A stretch of DNA of 6,390 nucleotides from Actinomycetota bacterium (GTDB lineage: Bacteria > Actinomycetota > Actinomycetes > S36-B12): NCBI GenBank assembly GCA_009700485.1, contig WLLZ01000096.1, positions 1-6,390 of the forward strand, in the 5' to 3' direction. Each line of letters starts with the position of its first letter. Within the stretch, counting starts at the first letter, position 1. A program made the position numbers and the translations under genes. Below the pieces are notes generated by a model. It did no database searches and had not been told where the DNA came from. It saw only the letters and a program-made list of their open reading frames with translations. Shown here piece after piece: positions 1-5,598 of this stretch.

Positions 1-640
1 AGGTCGTGACATCGGCAACAACCCAACTCAAGGCCACATCAAGATAAACACCGGTGCCGGTATAGGCCGCGACGCTGCGTCCAACTTCACCTAGCACCAA
101 CCGGTAACTGTTGAACTCGGCGAACTCCTGGTCGGCCAGGAAATTAACAAAGATGCGCTTTGCCAGTTTCGACCCGGCATTGCGCAATGCGCCGTGCGGT
201 GGTGGATTAGTTGGCGTGCCATAAACCAATTGCGCACCATCGGTGTAGGCGGTGTCGATCATGTTCGCGATGAAGTTTGGATCCTGCTGCCCATCTTCAT
301 CCATCGTGACAATCCAGTCACCGCCACTTGAAGTCATACCGGCCAGCGTTGCTGCGTGCTGGCCAAAGTTTCGTGAAAGCCAGATGGGTCTAACCCACGA
401 GTATTTGCGCTGTAGTTCGCGGATCACCGCATCGCTCTTGCCCGGCCCACGATCCCAGACCAGCAACACCTCGGTCACCTGAAATGGGCGGCCCTGCGCG
501 GTGACTTGTTGTTTCGTTAGGAGCTCAAGTTCTTGGAGCAGGGTGGGGAGGGTGGCTTCGCCAGAATAGACGGGGATAACCACGCTGATATTTAGGGCCA
601 AAGCCGCCTGCTGCTGGCCACCTAAAGTCTCCTGCGTCAC
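1..640 (-). CDS. Family 2 glycosyltransferase, DPM1/GtrB-like (partial, C-terminus beyond left edge)
   Basis: This gene encodes the N-terminal 213 residues of a GT-A fold family 2 glycosyltransferase, of the type that moves a sugar from a nucleotide donor to a polyprenyl phosphate at the inner face of the membrane. Visible landmarks are the opening strand ISVVIPVY (residues 18-25), SRNFGQHAATLAGM (89-102), which matches the family's SRNFGKxAAxxAG block, and the metal-binding acidic stretch MDEDGQQDP (113-121) in place of the more usual xDDDLQxPP. The start is GTG at 640. No Shine-Dalgarno sequence precedes it, but it overlaps the stop of the upstream glycosyltransferase gene as GTGA (637-640), which suggests translational coupling. 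An AGGAG inside the gene precedes another GTG, but that frame stops after nine codons. Members usually have about 300 residues and often two C-terminal membrane helices, which would lie outside the window. The family is clear; the sugar and acceptor are not. Confidence 0.88.
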   Translation of the reverse strand, partial: MTQETLGGQQQAALALNISVVIPVYSGEATLPTLLQELELLTKQQVTAQGRPFQVTEVLLVWDRGPGKSDAVIRELQRKYSWVRPIWLSRNFGQHAATLAGMTSSGGDWIVTMDEDGQQDPNFIANMIDTAYTDGAQLVYGTPTNPPPHGALRNAGSKLAKRIFVNFLADQEFAEFNSYRLVLGEVGRSVAAYTGTGVYLDVALSWVVADVTT

Positions 641-1494
641 GTTGGCGAGTCTAGACCGGTGCGAAACGAGCCCCTGGCACGCAGCGTGGCGTAGGCCGCG
701 CGCCGCAGCCCGGTTTGCAGGTGCCGGCCAAAGGCGGCCCGGGTGCGCTCGACTTGGCTTGGCGCCGGTGAGGCGGTGGTGGCGTAGGCGTGTTGCCACC
801 TCTTGGTTTGCTCAAGTTGCAGTTTGGCTAGCCGCGTTGACCAAGAACTGCCGCTGACCCGGAAGGCCCCAACGGATTCGTGGCGTGTTACCACGTCACC
901 TGTTTGTGCGATTTTGGCGTAGGTGCTCAGGTCGAGCATGAGGGGGTTGGAGTCATCCCATGGCATTGCAGCCAAGAGCGTATCGGTGCGAAAGAGCACC
1001 GCTAGGGGTTCACCTATTACATTTGTGCCGGTGACATAAGCGGTGCGAATTACTTCCGCTCCCGGTAACAATGTTTTCTTCAACCCGGCTAGACCGCGAT
1101 TTGCGTAGAGCACCTTGCCGTTCGCATCGATGATGTCGCGTTGCGCAATCGCCATCACCGCGCTGGGGTTGTGCACTAGATCAGCAAGTTGTTTCTCGAT
1201 CGCATCAGCGTTGAGCAGGTCGTCTTGGCAGATCAATTTGATGAAGTCTCCGGTGGCAGCTCGGGTGGCGGCTGTCCAGTTCTGAGCCGCCGTGGTGCCC
1301 TTGGGCATGTTCAGGATTTGAACTCTTGGGTCGGTAAGGGCGGCCAAGAATTCAGGTGATTGATCACTCGAGCCGCCTTCGGAGAAGACGATTTCTAAAT
1401 TGGTATGAGTCTGGGCGAGGATGCTGGCTGTCAGGTCGACCAGATGGGGTAACCCATTAAATACGGGCACGACGACCGAGACCAAGGGCTCCAC
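637..1494 (-). CDS. Family 2 glycosyltransferase (GT-A fold)
   Basis: This gene encodes a soluble family 2 glycosyltransferase of about 285 residues, probably adding one sugar to a growing surface-glycan repeat unit in the cytoplasm. With the GTG at 1494 as residue 1, the protein opens with VEPLVSVVVPVFNG, the usual first strand of the fold. SEGGSSDQ follows at about 38-45 (the nucleotide-binding VxDGSTD position), then QNWTAATRAATGDFIKL and the DXD-like QDDLL at 90-94. The C-terminal third is less conserved and ends in a basic region. An in-frame TTG at 1542 would add 16 residues, but they look unlike the family and would overlap the divergent gene. I prefer GTG 1494, which has a -10-like box 6 bases upstream and could be leaderless. 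The gene is followed with a 4-base overlap by the DPM1-like gene, so the two form an operon. The substrate cannot be told from sequence alone. Confidence 0.9.
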   Translation of the reverse strand: MEPLVSVVVPVFNGLPHLVDLTASILAQTHTNLEIVFSEGGSSDQSPEFLAALTDPRVQILNMPKGTTAAQNWTAATRAATGDFIKLICQDDLLNADAIEKQLADLVHNPSAVMAIAQRDIIDANGKVLYANRGLAGLKKTLLPGAEVIRTAYVTGTNVIGEPLAVLFRTDTLLAAMPWDDSNPLMLDLSTYAKIAQTGDVVTRHESVGAFRVSGSSWSTRLAKLQLEQTKRWQHAYATTASPAPSQVERTRAAFGRHLQTGLRRAAYATLRARGSFRTGLDSPT

Positions 1495-1499
1495 GGCAC

Positions 1500-1505
1500 T
1501 AGTAT
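1500..1505 (+). promoter_or_regulatory. Candidate -10 box for the plus-strand membrane protein gene
   Basis: TAGTAT fits the actinobacterial TANNNT form and ends 8 bases before the ATG at 1514. No ribosome-binding site lies between them, so a leaderless or nearly leaderless transcript is implied. It sits in the 19-base gap between two divergent genes and overlaps the opposing box. No convincing -35 was found, and anything further upstream would lie inside the minus-strand glycosyltransferase gene. Confidence 0.4.
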
Positions 1506-1506
1506 C
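1501..1506 (-). promoter_or_regulatory. Candidate -10 box for the minus-strand glycosyltransferase pair
   Basis: Read on the minus strand, the hexamer is GATACT. It lies 6 bases before the GTG at 1494, so transcription would begin at or next to the start codon and give a leaderless mRNA. It matches TATAAT at four of six positions, with the key A and final T kept. No clear -35 is visible. It shares five bases with the -10-like box of the divergent gene. Confidence 0.35.
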
Positions 1507-1513
1507 GCGAACT

Positions 1514-2839
1514 ATGAGCCAGCCATCTGCAATGCGCCTCAATGGTGTTGCGGCCGGTCAACGAGTGAGTTCGGTCGGCTGGGTCTCGATCGGTCTTATC
1601 TCGGCCGCATTTTCGATCGGCCGGTTACTTTGGGCGAACCCTTCGGCTATAACTACCGTGCTGTGGGCCGAAGATGGCGCCTTCCCCTTATGTGTGCGGA
1701 AGGTGGGTTTTTTCAGCTGCCTGGTAGATCCATTTGCGGGCTACTCGCTTTTTGTGCCGCGGGTGCTAGCCGGCATCACGGGGTACCTACCGATGGATAC
1801 CTGGGCGGTATCGACGAATGTTATTGCTGCGCTCTTGGCAGGTGTGGTTGGTGCTTTGGCCTTCATCACCGTGCGGAGGTATGGGGTTGGGTTAGTCGCA
1901 AGCATTGTCATCGCGCTCTTGCCTGCCATCGCACCGATCATGGGTTTCGAATCACTAAACGTTATTGCCAGCTGCTACATGCTCCTTTTATTTCTAGCGA
2001 CTTTGGCTCTGGCCCTGCCAAGTTCACCGGTGCGAGTGTGGTGGATCGCTGTGCTGTTACTCATCACCGCGCTGACAATCCCCTCAGCCGCGTTGCTATT
2101 ACTTGTTATTTTGGTGCAGGCGATTCGCCGGAAATTCGAACCGCGGGCAGCTGTAGTAATGGCGGTGGCACTGATCCTCGGGCTGGTGGTGCAACTTTGG
2201 TTCGCGGTTACCGCGGTCAAGCCTCGAGCGGTCACTGTCGGCTGGGAGTCCTTTCAGGCTTGGGTTGATGCGGTGCCGAGTGCCATCTTGACGTATTGGC
2301 CCGGGCTTAATTTGGCTGAAACGCAAGTATTCACCAACTATGCTTCGCGCCCCTCTGCTTGGACGGGCTATCTGGTTGTCGCTCTTATCGTCGTGGCTGG
2401 TGGTTATCTGTGTGTGCGTACCACTGATCGAAAGTTCGCCGCCGGGCTCCTGCTACTGGCTGGAGTTGGTTATGGCGCGTTCCCGAGCCTGATTGGATTC
2501 GCCAACAACCGCTATTTTGTGGTGCCATGCCTACTGTGGGCCGCTGCGCTGTTTTTGTTACTCGACCCGGTACTGCGTCGCACGTCGCCGGCGGTAATAG
2601 CTATCGGACTGATAGCGGTGCTGGTGATCTGGTGGCCGGCCCTAGCGGTGAGCGCGTGGCGATCAACACCAGCACCGGTGTGGTCAGACCAGTTAGCCCT
2701 GATGCGGGCACGATGCCTGGGTGACCCAGGGGTCACCGAGCGCATCTTCTTCACCCCCTACTGGCCACCGGATTGGGGTGGCGCGCTTAGTGAGCCGACC
2801 ACCACTGAAGTCTCTTGTTTGCAGGCGCGCAAGTGGTGA
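1514..2839 (+). CDS. Polytopic membrane protein, putative GT-C type glycosyltransferase
   Basis: This gene encodes a 441-residue integral membrane protein with about ten hydrophobic segments (for example roughly residues 21-40, 98-120, 125-143, 151-168, 175-201 and several towards 400). After the first helix comes an acidic pair in LWAEDGAF (E53, D54), then DPFAGYSLFVPR (72-83). An acidic pair in the first external loop is the usual active-site feature of GT-C enzymes that use polyprenyl-phosphate sugars. The ED...GY...PR pattern recalls uncharacterised actinobacterial membrane proteins of polysaccharide clusters. The last 45 residues leave the membrane and contain PYWPPDWGGAL. Cysteine pairs occur in the first loop (C60, C69) and in the tail. 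The start is ATG 1514; ATG 1532 is an alternative, and ATG 1421 would overlap the opposing gene by 74 bases. The membrane nature is certain, but the GT-C role is inferred. A flippase or acyltransferase is less likely because their motifs are not seen. Confidence 0.8.
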   Translation: MSQPSAMRLNGVAAGQRVSSVGWVSIGLISAAFSIGRLLWANPSAITTVLWAEDGAFPLCVRKVGFFSCLVDPFAGYSLFVPRVLAGITGYLPMDTWAVSTNVIAALLAGVVGALAFITVRRYGVGLVASIVIALLPAIAPIMGFESLNVIASCYMLLLFLATLALALPSSPVRVWWIAVLLLITALTIPSAALLLLVILVQAIRRKFEPRAAVVMAVALILGLVVQLWFAVTAVKPRAVTVGWESFQAWVDAVPSAILTYWPGLNLAETQVFTNYASRPSAWTGYLVVALIVVAGGYLCVRTTDRKFAAGLLLLAGVGYGAFPSLIGFANNRYFVVPCLLWAAALFLLLDPVLRRTSPAVIAIGLIAVLVIWWPALAVSAWRSTPAPVWSDQLALMRARCLGDPGVTERIFFTPYWPPDWGGALSEPTTTEVSCLQARKW

Positions 2840-2872
2840 CACGTGAGCAAGACTTAATGGGTGTAGCGGGAC

Positions 2873-2878
2873 TATCCT
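2873..2878 (+). promoter_or_regulatory. Candidate -10 box for the CgeB-like glycosyltransferase gene
   Basis: TATCCT fits TANNNT and lies in the 39-base gap after the membrane protein gene. It is followed at once by three consecutive GTG codons (2879, 2882, 2885). The third lies 6 bases past the box, at the usual transcription start distance, so a leaderless start at 2885 is likely. No Shine-Dalgarno sequence is visible. The gene may therefore have its own promoter as well as read-through from upstream. Confidence 0.4.
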
Positions 2879-4111
2879 GTGGTGGTGTCCAAGTTTCGCA
2901 ATCTATTGACCGGCACCCATATTGGTTCATTAGCTTCCACCATCTATCCGGGACTTGACGAAAGGCTTTGGAACCGCCGGCGCGATCGCGAGATGCGAGA
3001 GGAAGTCCAGACAGCTGGCTATAAGTCTTTACTGGCTGACCTGCAGGCGTACTCGGCAGATCGACCAAGTCATTTGATTGTTGTTCCTCAAGAAGGCCCG
3101 GGCCATGACTCTTGGCGGGCGGGCACTCGCAACTTCTACTACGAGGCCGCACAGTCGGCTCGTGAGAAGTTCGGCGTAGAAAAGGTCACGGTATTTGCCG
3201 TCGATCCGAATGAACCTGCGGAGTATTGGCACGTACGTCTAATCAAATTGGCGCATGAAATAGGTGCCACTCATATCATCACGCATATTGAATCCGACCC
3301 AAGTAGCAATAACATCGCCTGGACTTGGGATGTGGTTTGGTCACAACTGGCTCAAAGCTGGGATGGTTGTCTGATGGGAGTGATGTTCGACTCGTCATTT
3401 ACGTGGATCACAAATAAGAGCAGACGGCTAGCAAGAATGTCACCCAATTTCCTCGTGGTTGACATATGTATGCCCATGGATAACTCAATGGTGAGCGGTA
3501 GAAGTGAAGTAGGACCAGTAAACATGCCAGTCTCTCGGGAGTCTTTGCGGTTAATTGACGACCGCATTGAAGGCCTCCCAAAACTTTACGACGTGTCTTT
3601 CATCGGTGCGCTGTACCCTGATCGTGTCGCGGTGTTGGATCAACTTCGCGCGGAAGGCCTTAGAGTCGCAGTGAACCCGCATCGAAATGACGAAACTTGT
3701 AATTTACAGGACACGCGAACTAATCAGCCAAGCTACCTTGACTACATGGCAGGTTTGGCGCAGAGTGAAATGACTATTAATTTCTCGCGCTCAAGTGCGG
3801 GCCCTTTTGAGCAGATGAAAACTCGGGTGATAGAGGCTGCCTTGGCGGGGACTTTGCTATTAACAGATGATCAAGATCGCACCCGCCGTTTCTTTAAGGC
3901 TGACGAAGAATATGCCTACTTCAATTCGCCATCAGACTTACCTAAAGTAGTTCAGAGATTCATGAAAGATCCGGCAAGGCTTGCAAAGATGCAACTTCAA
4001 GCTCAGCAACGGGCCCGTGAAGTCGCAGATACGAGTTTTTGGCGCGGGATAGAAGCCGGGTTGCGCAATCGCGGGCTGCCAGTGTTAAGCCCTGGCGAAC
4101 TTCCCGGATAA
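2879..4111 (+). CDS. GT-B fold glycosyltransferase, CgeB/YkvP-like
   Basis: This gene encodes a soluble protein of about 410 residues. The C-terminal half matches the CgeB-like glycosyltransferase type (Glyco_trans_1_2 domain). YDVSFIGALYPDR (237-249) begins the C-terminal Rossmann domain. Then come KTRVIEAALAGTLLLTD (314-330), carrying the conserved Glu and Gly of the donor site, and the typical ending in which an acidic loop (KADEEYAYF) is followed by a helix with PxxLAKMQLQAQQRAREVADTSFW. The N-terminal half holds the acceptor-domain strands, for example THIITHIESD. There are no membrane segments. The first of three tandem GTG codons is taken as the start; the third (2885) may be the true one. 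Sampled lines are 38-48% G+C, against 58-63% in the flanking membrane protein and aminotransferase genes, so separate acquisition is possible. The 3' end overlaps the convergent polymerase-like gene by 27 bases. It probably adds a sugar to the repeat unit; the donor is unknown. Confidence 0.85.
   Translation: MVVSKFRNLLTGTHIGSLASTIYPGLDERLWNRRRDREMREEVQTAGYKSLLADLQAYSADRPSHLIVVPQEGPGHDSWRAGTRNFYYEAAQSAREKFGVEKVTVFAVDPNEPAEYWHVRLIKLAHEIGATHIITHIESDPSSNNIAWTWDVVWSQLAQSWDGCLMGVMFDSSFTWITNKSRRLARMSPNFLVVDICMPMDNSMVSGRSEVGPVNMPVSRESLRLIDDRIEGLPKLYDVSFIGALYPDRVAVLDQLRAEGLRVAVNPHRNDETCNLQDTRTNQPSYLDYMAGLAQSEMTINFSRSSAGPFEQMKTRVIEAALAGTLLLTDDQDRTRRFFKADEEYAYFNSPSDLPKVVQRFMKDPARLAKMQLQAQQRAREVADTSFWRGIEAGLRNRGLPVLSPGELPG
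4085..4111. other. Tail-to-tail overlap of convergent genes
   Basis: The plus-strand CgeB-like gene ends with TAA at 4109-4111 and the minus-strand polymerase-like gene ends with TAA at 4085-4087, so the last nine codons of each lie on opposite strands of the same DNA. I see no GC-rich hairpin with a T-run for either direction here. The two transcripts probably have complementary 3' ends, or rely on factor-dependent termination or on collision. Confidence 0.85.
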
Positions 4112-5404
4112 GGCGATAAGCGATGCCAGCATCACTGTGACCGGGAGCATCCCAAAGGCGGCGGAAATGATGACTCCGAAGGAGCCGCAAAGGAAGTATG
4201 CGGCGATCACGGAAATAGGCAGAATTGAGTCTCGGCTCCGGCGATACATCCAAATCGGGAGCATTAGGGCCAGCAAAAGAATCAAGGTGCCGACCACCCC
4301 GTTGTAGATGAGCCAGTTGAGCAGCCAATTGTGCGGGTCACGAAGTGTAGTTGCAGCGTCTGCGTCGTCGACAGGGCACTTCGGCAATAAAACGGTCCTA
4401 CCATTTTCAACAATCTTAGTTTGGGCAGGAGCCTCTGTTATGCCTGTACATATGGTGTAAAGCGCATCAGTACCCGGCCCAGAACCAACTGCTAGGAAGC
4501 CAGGATTCCTGAGGTGCTCGATAATGAGGCCGTAGGTGACCAGCCGAGCTCCTGAGGTGCCCGCGCCGGCACCCTCATAACCGACCAACTTCGCGGCCCC
4601 TGGTGATGCGCTGGGTAGGAGCTGGGCTGGGCTTGTAGGCGATGACTGCATCGCTGCACTAAACTGCAGGGCCACATAGGTGGCTGTGAGAGAAACCGGG
4701 ATAGCTAAGGCGGCAAGCAGCAAAAACTTCCACGGAGCGAACCATTTACGTTCTCGAATCAAAACGACCACGCCGCAGAAAAGGAATGTCACAAATGCGG
4801 CTCTGGAGGTCACCTGAATTCCACCAACAAGGAAAATAAACTGGGCTGCTCGGGCTCCGCTTGCAGATCCTGGCCAACTACCCCAAACGATTAGACCGAT
4901 GCCGAAAATGACCCCTTGTAGATCACCGCGGTAGGAGAGGACGTCGACTCCGACGCCGCCAAGCAGGTCGCTTTGGAATGGACCAAATAGGCCCCACTGC
5001 ACAGCTGCAACACCGAGAAGGTGAATCAGTGTCGCAATTCGAAGTAACCACAGCAGCCAACTGAACTTAACTTGCCGAAGGGCGAGGACCAGCAGCGGCA
5101 CAATTGTGAGGTAGGCATATGGGGCCAAATCGCGGACAATTAGAGTGGGTTCATCGTGCGCTCCGGTAATCAGCACTTGAATAATGCGCGCCAAGATGTA
5201 GAGTAATGGGATTGCGAAAATGATCATTACTTGGCGAGGCATCGCGCGCAAGAGGCGGACGTTAGGTAACGCGCTCAGGGCGCCAATTACGAGCAGTGCG
5301 TCTGGGAGATAGATGCCGGGGATAGGGGTGGCGATGTAGGCGCCCCAGCGGCCCAAGGCAACGTCGATGAAAAGCGCGGCTAGAACCAAAGTTGCCGGCA
5401 CCAT
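4085..5404 (-). CDS. O-antigen ligase / Wzy polymerase-like membrane protein
   Basis: This gene encodes a 439-residue protein with about 10-12 membrane segments, the size and layout of O-antigen polymerases and WaaL-type ligases, which join lipid-linked glycans on the outer face of the cytoplasmic membrane. Signature features are YRGDLQGVIFG (158-168; R159 at the usual Rx(G) position), TSRAAF (199-204), a long external loop (about 250-365) with ARLVTYG and FLAVGSGPGT, and DPHNWLLNWLIYNGVVG (356-372). The last contains the conserved His-Asn (H358, N359) of the Wzy_C/ligase domain and is followed by closing helices. C319 and C343 in the loop could form a disulfide. ATG 5404 is the first start in its frame after a TAA at 5486-5488; no Shine-Dalgarno sequence is evident. 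The 3' end overlaps the convergent CgeB-like gene. Sequence alone does not separate polymerase from ligase, so no gene symbol is given. Confidence 0.88.
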   Translation of the reverse strand: MVPATLVLAALFIDVALGRWGAYIATPIPGIYLPDALLVIGALSALPNVRLLRAMPRQVMIIFAIPLLYILARIIQVLITGAHDEPTLIVRDLAPYAYLTIVPLLVLALRQVKFSWLLWLLRIATLIHLLGVAAVQWGLFGPFQSDLLGGVGVDVLSYRGDLQGVIFGIGLIVWGSWPGSASGARAAQFIFLVGGIQVTSRAAFVTFLFCGVVVLIRERKWFAPWKFLLLAALAIPVSLTATYVALQFSAAMQSSPTSPAQLLPSASPGAAKLVGYEGAGAGTSGARLVTYGLIIEHLRNPGFLAVGSGPGTDALYTICTGITEAPAQTKIVENGRTVLLPKCPVDDADAATTLRDPHNWLLNWLIYNGVVGTLILLLALMLPIWMYRRSRDSILPISVIAAYFLCGSFGVIISAAFGMLPVTVMLASLIALSGKFARA

Positions 5405-5438
5405 TACGGACCATTTTTGACTTGGATTACTAGGTTCG

Positions 5439-5530
5439 CGACCGCGGCTGTTCGTGAAGTCAGGTTCTTGTTGAGTGTTAACTTTTTAGCTCACCGCTCC
5501 CTCTTCGACCGCGGACACCCAAACCTGACT
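5439..5530. repeat. Interleaved short direct and inverted repeats
   Basis: CGACCGCGG occurs at 5439-5447 and again, in the same direction, at 5506-5514. AGTCAGGTT at 5458-5466 is matched by its exact reverse complement AACCTGACT at 5522-5530. Each CGACCGCGG copy is thus followed, after 10 and 7 bases, by one arm of the inverted pair. The inverted arms are 55 bases apart, too far for a normal terminator hairpin. They may be operator half-sites, a long-range RNA structure, or the remnant of a duplication. Confidence 0.45.
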
Positions 5531-5563
5531 CGCGCTCTCACCTTTATGCGTGGAGTCTGCCAT
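5486..5563 (-). CDS. Possible 25-residue leader peptide upstream of the polymerase-like gene
   Basis: An ATG at 5563 opens a 25-codon frame ending at TAA 5486-5488. An AAAAGGA at 5575-5581 lies 11 bases before the ATG, a rather long spacing. The peptide is hydrophilic, beginning MADSTHKGES and ending VEEGAVS, and I recognise no family. The frame is the same as that of the polymerase-like gene, and no other stop separates them. It may be a leader peptide, a relic of a longer N-terminus, or chance. Confidence 0.15.
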   Translation of the reverse strand: MADSTHKGESASQVWVSAVEEGAVS

Positions 5564-5598
5564 AGAGCCGGCATTCCTTTTCGGAGTTAGGAGAATTG

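Larger units (their letters stand above)
5405..5598. other. Intergenic region upstream of the polymerase-like gene
   Basis: This 194-base gap separates the stop of the aminotransferase gene from the start of the polymerase-like gene, both on the minus strand. It is the only sizeable non-coding stretch in the window. It holds two short repeat pairs (described separately), a GTTAAC next to a run of five Ts at 5477-5487, and a possible 25-codon reading frame. It probably carries the promoter of the polymerase-like gene, but I found no convincing -35/-10 pair. No intrinsic terminator was found for the aminotransferase gene. Confidence 0.6.

Noticed and set aside
177..190. Perfect 14-base palindrome GCATTGCGCAATGC; its core TTGCGCAA recurs at 1141-1148 and 4061-4068.
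   Set aside because: All copies lie inside protein-coding sequence, two of them reading Leu-Arg-Asn in frame. One perfect 14-base palindrome is close to chance expectation for a window this long, and there is no context suggesting a binding site.
1421..1513. Upstream extension of the membrane protein gene to ATG 1421.
   Set aside because: It would add 31 hydrophilic residues that overlap the well-supported minus-strand glycosyltransferase, whose conserved first strand is encoded there.
1630..2268. Long open frame on the plus strand in a second frame within the membrane protein gene.
   Set aside because: It lies wholly within a gene with a strong membrane pattern; its product is rich in Cys, His, Arg and Gly and shows no family motif.
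4114..4134. Small hairpin GATGC-CA-GCATC near the end of the polymerase-like gene, considered as a terminator.
   Set aside because: The stem is five pairs with a two-base loop, lies in coding sequence, and is not followed by a T-run on either strand.
5491..5574. 27-codon frame from ATG 5574 (begins MPALWQTPR).
   Set aside because: The AAAAGGA lies only one base from the ATG, too close for a ribosome-binding site, and the peptide is Arg-rich without any recognisable feature.
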